21,960 bases of DNA from Prevotella sp. UBA7551. GTDB taxonomy: Bacteria; Bacteroidota; Bacteroidia; Bacteroidales; Bacteroidaceae. The notes beneath the pieces were generated by a model. It was not told where the DNA came from. It made no database searches and was given only the letters and a program-made list of their open reading frames with translations. The DNA is taken from NCBI GenBank assembly GCA_002479145.1, contig DLLX01000046.1:1-21960 (forward strand), read 5' to 3'. Numbering within the stretch: the stretch's first letter is position 1; the number at the start of each line of letters is the position of its first letter. Positions 20,676-21,960 of the stretch are shown here, one piece after another. The position numbers and the translations under genes were made by a program.

Positions 20676-21960
20676 TTACTCGGAGAGAACAAGGCGCAGC
20701 CCGAGGAAGCTGCGGCGGCCGTCGGGGGCGCAGTGGTCACGAAACGACGACCGGCAGTACCTGGCTTTGTCGCCACAGCTACCGCCCCGGAGCACGCGGC
20801 CAGACCCATTAGAAGGTCCCTTGGGGTCGGTTTGGGCGTCGCTGCTGTAGCTGTCATACCAGTCATTGCACCACTCCCACACGTTGCCGCTCATGTCATA
20901 CAACCCTATCTCGTTCGGTTGCTTTATTCGCACGGGATGTATCTCGGTGATAGTCATGCTGGCAAAGCGTTTCTCTATGTCATTATTCATGGCTTTCGCG
21001 CGTTTGCTGATGGCTTCCAAGCTTTTGTTGAGCCGGTAGAAGTTAGGAAGCCGAGCAAGAAAACCGGTTAGATCTTGATGGTTAGAGATCTTGACGTTAC
21101 TGTTGTCCTTATACCAGGCCACATTTGTCAAACTATTGCTCCCACTATACTGGAAGTGGCGGCTTTGGTTGCCGCCCCGCGCAGCGAACTCCCACTCTGC
21201 CTCCGTCGGTAGTCGGAAGCTCTTCCCCGTAAGGGCGTTCAGTTTCTTGATGAATTGCTGGCAATCGTCCCAGCTGACGCTATCTACAGGCAAGTTGTCG
21301 CCCTTAAATTCTGAAGTACCCATTATCGCCCGCCAAAGCGCCTGCGTCACCTCCGTCTTACCGATGTAATAGTCCTTTGTCAACGTCACCTCGTGCGCAG
21401 GTTTCTCAACAACATCGGGGTTTTGCATCTCCGGCGTCGCCCCCATGGTGAACGTTCCTGCCTTGACCAGTACCATATCATAGGTTACTCCATCCACCTT
21501 CAGCACCCCATTCGAGAAAGATGCTTTGTCTGAAGCCACCACTTGCTGTTGTTCATCGGCCTTGCCCATATTCAGAAGCGAACGACCACACCAAATTACA
21601 GCGATAATAACTATTGCCACAACCCACCATGTCAACTTGTTTCCTTTTTTCTGCTTTGTTGTTTTAGGGGATGTGCTTTGTGCCTTGGGCTTCGCCTTGC
21701 GCTTCACGGTCGTGTTCTCATGGCCGTCTTGCGCTTTGCTTTCCGCCTTGGGAGCGGCCCGCGTTGCCTCATCGGCGTAGGGGGATGACTCGCCCACATC
21801 GGTGGAATCATCGTTACTCTGCAGCTCGTCGAAGAACACGTCCACCGACTTCATGCGGTCCATCCGCCGCGGCTCCATTGCGCGCTGTATCACATGGATT
21901 GTGCGCTGCGACACGCCCAGCTGATGGAGCCGACTCAGTGGCAAGCCATTGTTCAGCACC
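20676..21960 (-). CDS. Ser/Thr kinase-SUMF1 (C-type-lectin fold) fusion protein, 5' end outside window
   Basis: The frame is open to the right edge: the first codon is GTG (Val) and the start lies outside. About 427 residues are visible. Residues 1-47 look like the end of a protein-kinase C-lobe (GVSQRTIHVIQRAMEPRRMD, then RMKSVDVFFDEL). A charged Lys/Ala/Thr/Ser linker (48-108) leads to a membrane segment at about 110-126 (WWVVAIVIIAVIW). The SUMF1/FGE-like domain follows: MVLVKAGTFTMGATPE, TEVTQALWRAIMG, SFRLPTEAEWEFAARGG, NEIGLYDMSGNVWEWCNDW, RVLRGGS. A 51-residue segment (288-338) interrupts it. Only Cys402 aligns with the FGE active-site pair, so formylglycine-generating activity is unlikely. 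The C-terminal 40 residues resemble a DGR variable region. Probable role: membrane receptor or ligand-binding protein with a cytoplasmic kinase. Confidence 0.85.
   Translation of the reverse strand, partial: VLNNGLPLSRLHQLGVSQRTIHVIQRAMEPRRMDRMKSVDVFFDELQSNDDSTDVGESSPYADEATRAAPKAESKAQDGHENTTVKRKAKPKAQSTSPKTTKQKKGNKLTWWVVAIVIIAVIWCGRSLLNMGKADEQQQVVASDKASFSNGVLKVDGVTYDMVLVKAGTFTMGATPEMQNPDVVEKPAHEVTLTKDYYIGKTEVTQALWRAIMGTSEFKGDNLPVDSVSWDDCQQFIKKLNALTGKSFRLPTEAEWEFAARGGNQSRHFQYSGSNSLTNVAWYKDNSNVKISNHQDLTGFLARLPNFYRLNKSLEAISKRAKAMNNDIEKRFASMTITEIHPVRIKQPNEIGLYDMSGNVWEWCNDWYDSYSSDAQTDPKGPSNGSGRVLRGGSCGDKARYCRSSFRDHCAPDGRRSFLGLRLVLSE
20694..20800 (-). other. Candidate variable region (DGR-like) at the 3' end of the SUMF1 domain
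   Basis: Residues 387-422 follow the pattern of variable regions in C-type-lectin-fold targets of diversity-generating retroelements: RGGS-xxx, CRSS-x-R-xxx-APD-x-R-xxx-LGLR. The twelve presumed variable positions (395-397, 401, 406, 408-410, 414, 416-418) use TGT, GGC, GAC, TAC, TTT, GAC, CAC, TGC, GGC, CGC, AGC and TTC, all NNC or NNT, as expected if A residues of AAC/AAT template codons were changed. By hand count the 102 bases at 20700-20801 are about 73% GC. No template repeat or reverse transcriptase is in the window. Confidence 0.4.

Noticed and set aside
20676..21960. Assigning true formylglycine-generating enzyme activity to the SUMF1 domain
   Set aside because: The second active-site Cys of FGE is replaced (Arg at the +5 position from Cys402), so a structural or binding role is more likely.
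1..21960. CRISPR arrays, tRNA or rRNA genes, insertion sequences
   Set aside because: No regularly spaced repeats, no tRNA-like T-loop or acceptor pattern, and no transposase motif were seen on reading the window.

Overview
The window looks like a chromosomal segment of a Bacteroidales bacterium, most likely Prevotella or a close relative. The reasons are the gene families present (an HU-CCDC81 plus SPOR protein, a long PPi-dependent phosphofructokinase, YgiQ, OMPP1/FadL-type outer-membrane protein, kinase-SUMF1 fusion, lipoproteins with acidic residues after the lipobox Cys), the near absence of Shine-Dalgarno sequences, and repeated matches to the Bacteroidetes promoter (TTTG at -33, TAnnTTTG at -7). 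No rRNA, tRNA, CRISPR array or complete mobile element was found.

Left part (1-5.9 kb): the 3' end of an unidentified gene, a hairpin, then a minus-strand pair gpx-trxB (peroxide and thiol-redox functions). Divergent from these lie two tandem, diverged paralogous lipoprotein genes, followed by a HAD phosphatase. A minus-strand operon (HU-CCDC81/SPOR membrane protein, then a zinc-ribbon/FHA protein) converges on the phosphatase.

Middle part (5.9-14.7 kb): a 668-base stretch with no gene, then a minus-strand group read from high to low coordinates: a small conserved protein, a PlsC-like acyltransferase, a large secreted multidomain amidase-like protein, a 107-residue conserved protein 6 nt behind it, and the radical-SAM protein YgiQ. 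Divergent from this group is pfp (PPi-dependent 6-phosphofructokinase), closed by a strong hairpin.

Right part (14.7-22 kb): a membrane-anchored GH25 muramidase whose 3' end overlaps prmA tail to tail by 89 bp; a divergent prmA/secreted-protein promoter region with tandem GGG-A/T-CCC elements; a secreted protein with an extreme Trp/Tyr-rich belt and Gly-rich tail; an OMPP1/FadL-like outer-membrane protein; an 80-nt hairpin; a TauE/SafE permease; a highly structured 110-bp intergenic element; and, running off the right edge on the minus strand, a protein with the tail of a Ser/Thr kinase domain, a membrane segment and a C-terminal SUMF1 (C-type-lectin fold) domain.

The most interesting signal is the C-terminus of that last protein. 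It is about 73% GC, and its presumed variable residues all use NNC/NNT codons at the positions where variable regions of diversity-generating retroelements carry AAC/AAT-derived codons. A nested inverted-repeat element lies just downstream. No reverse transcriptase or template repeat is present in the window, so if this is a DGR target it is a remote one. The second signal is a tandem GGG-N5/6-CCC element with a 21-22 bp period at two separate promoters (2.5 kb and 16.5 kb), which suggests a common regulator.
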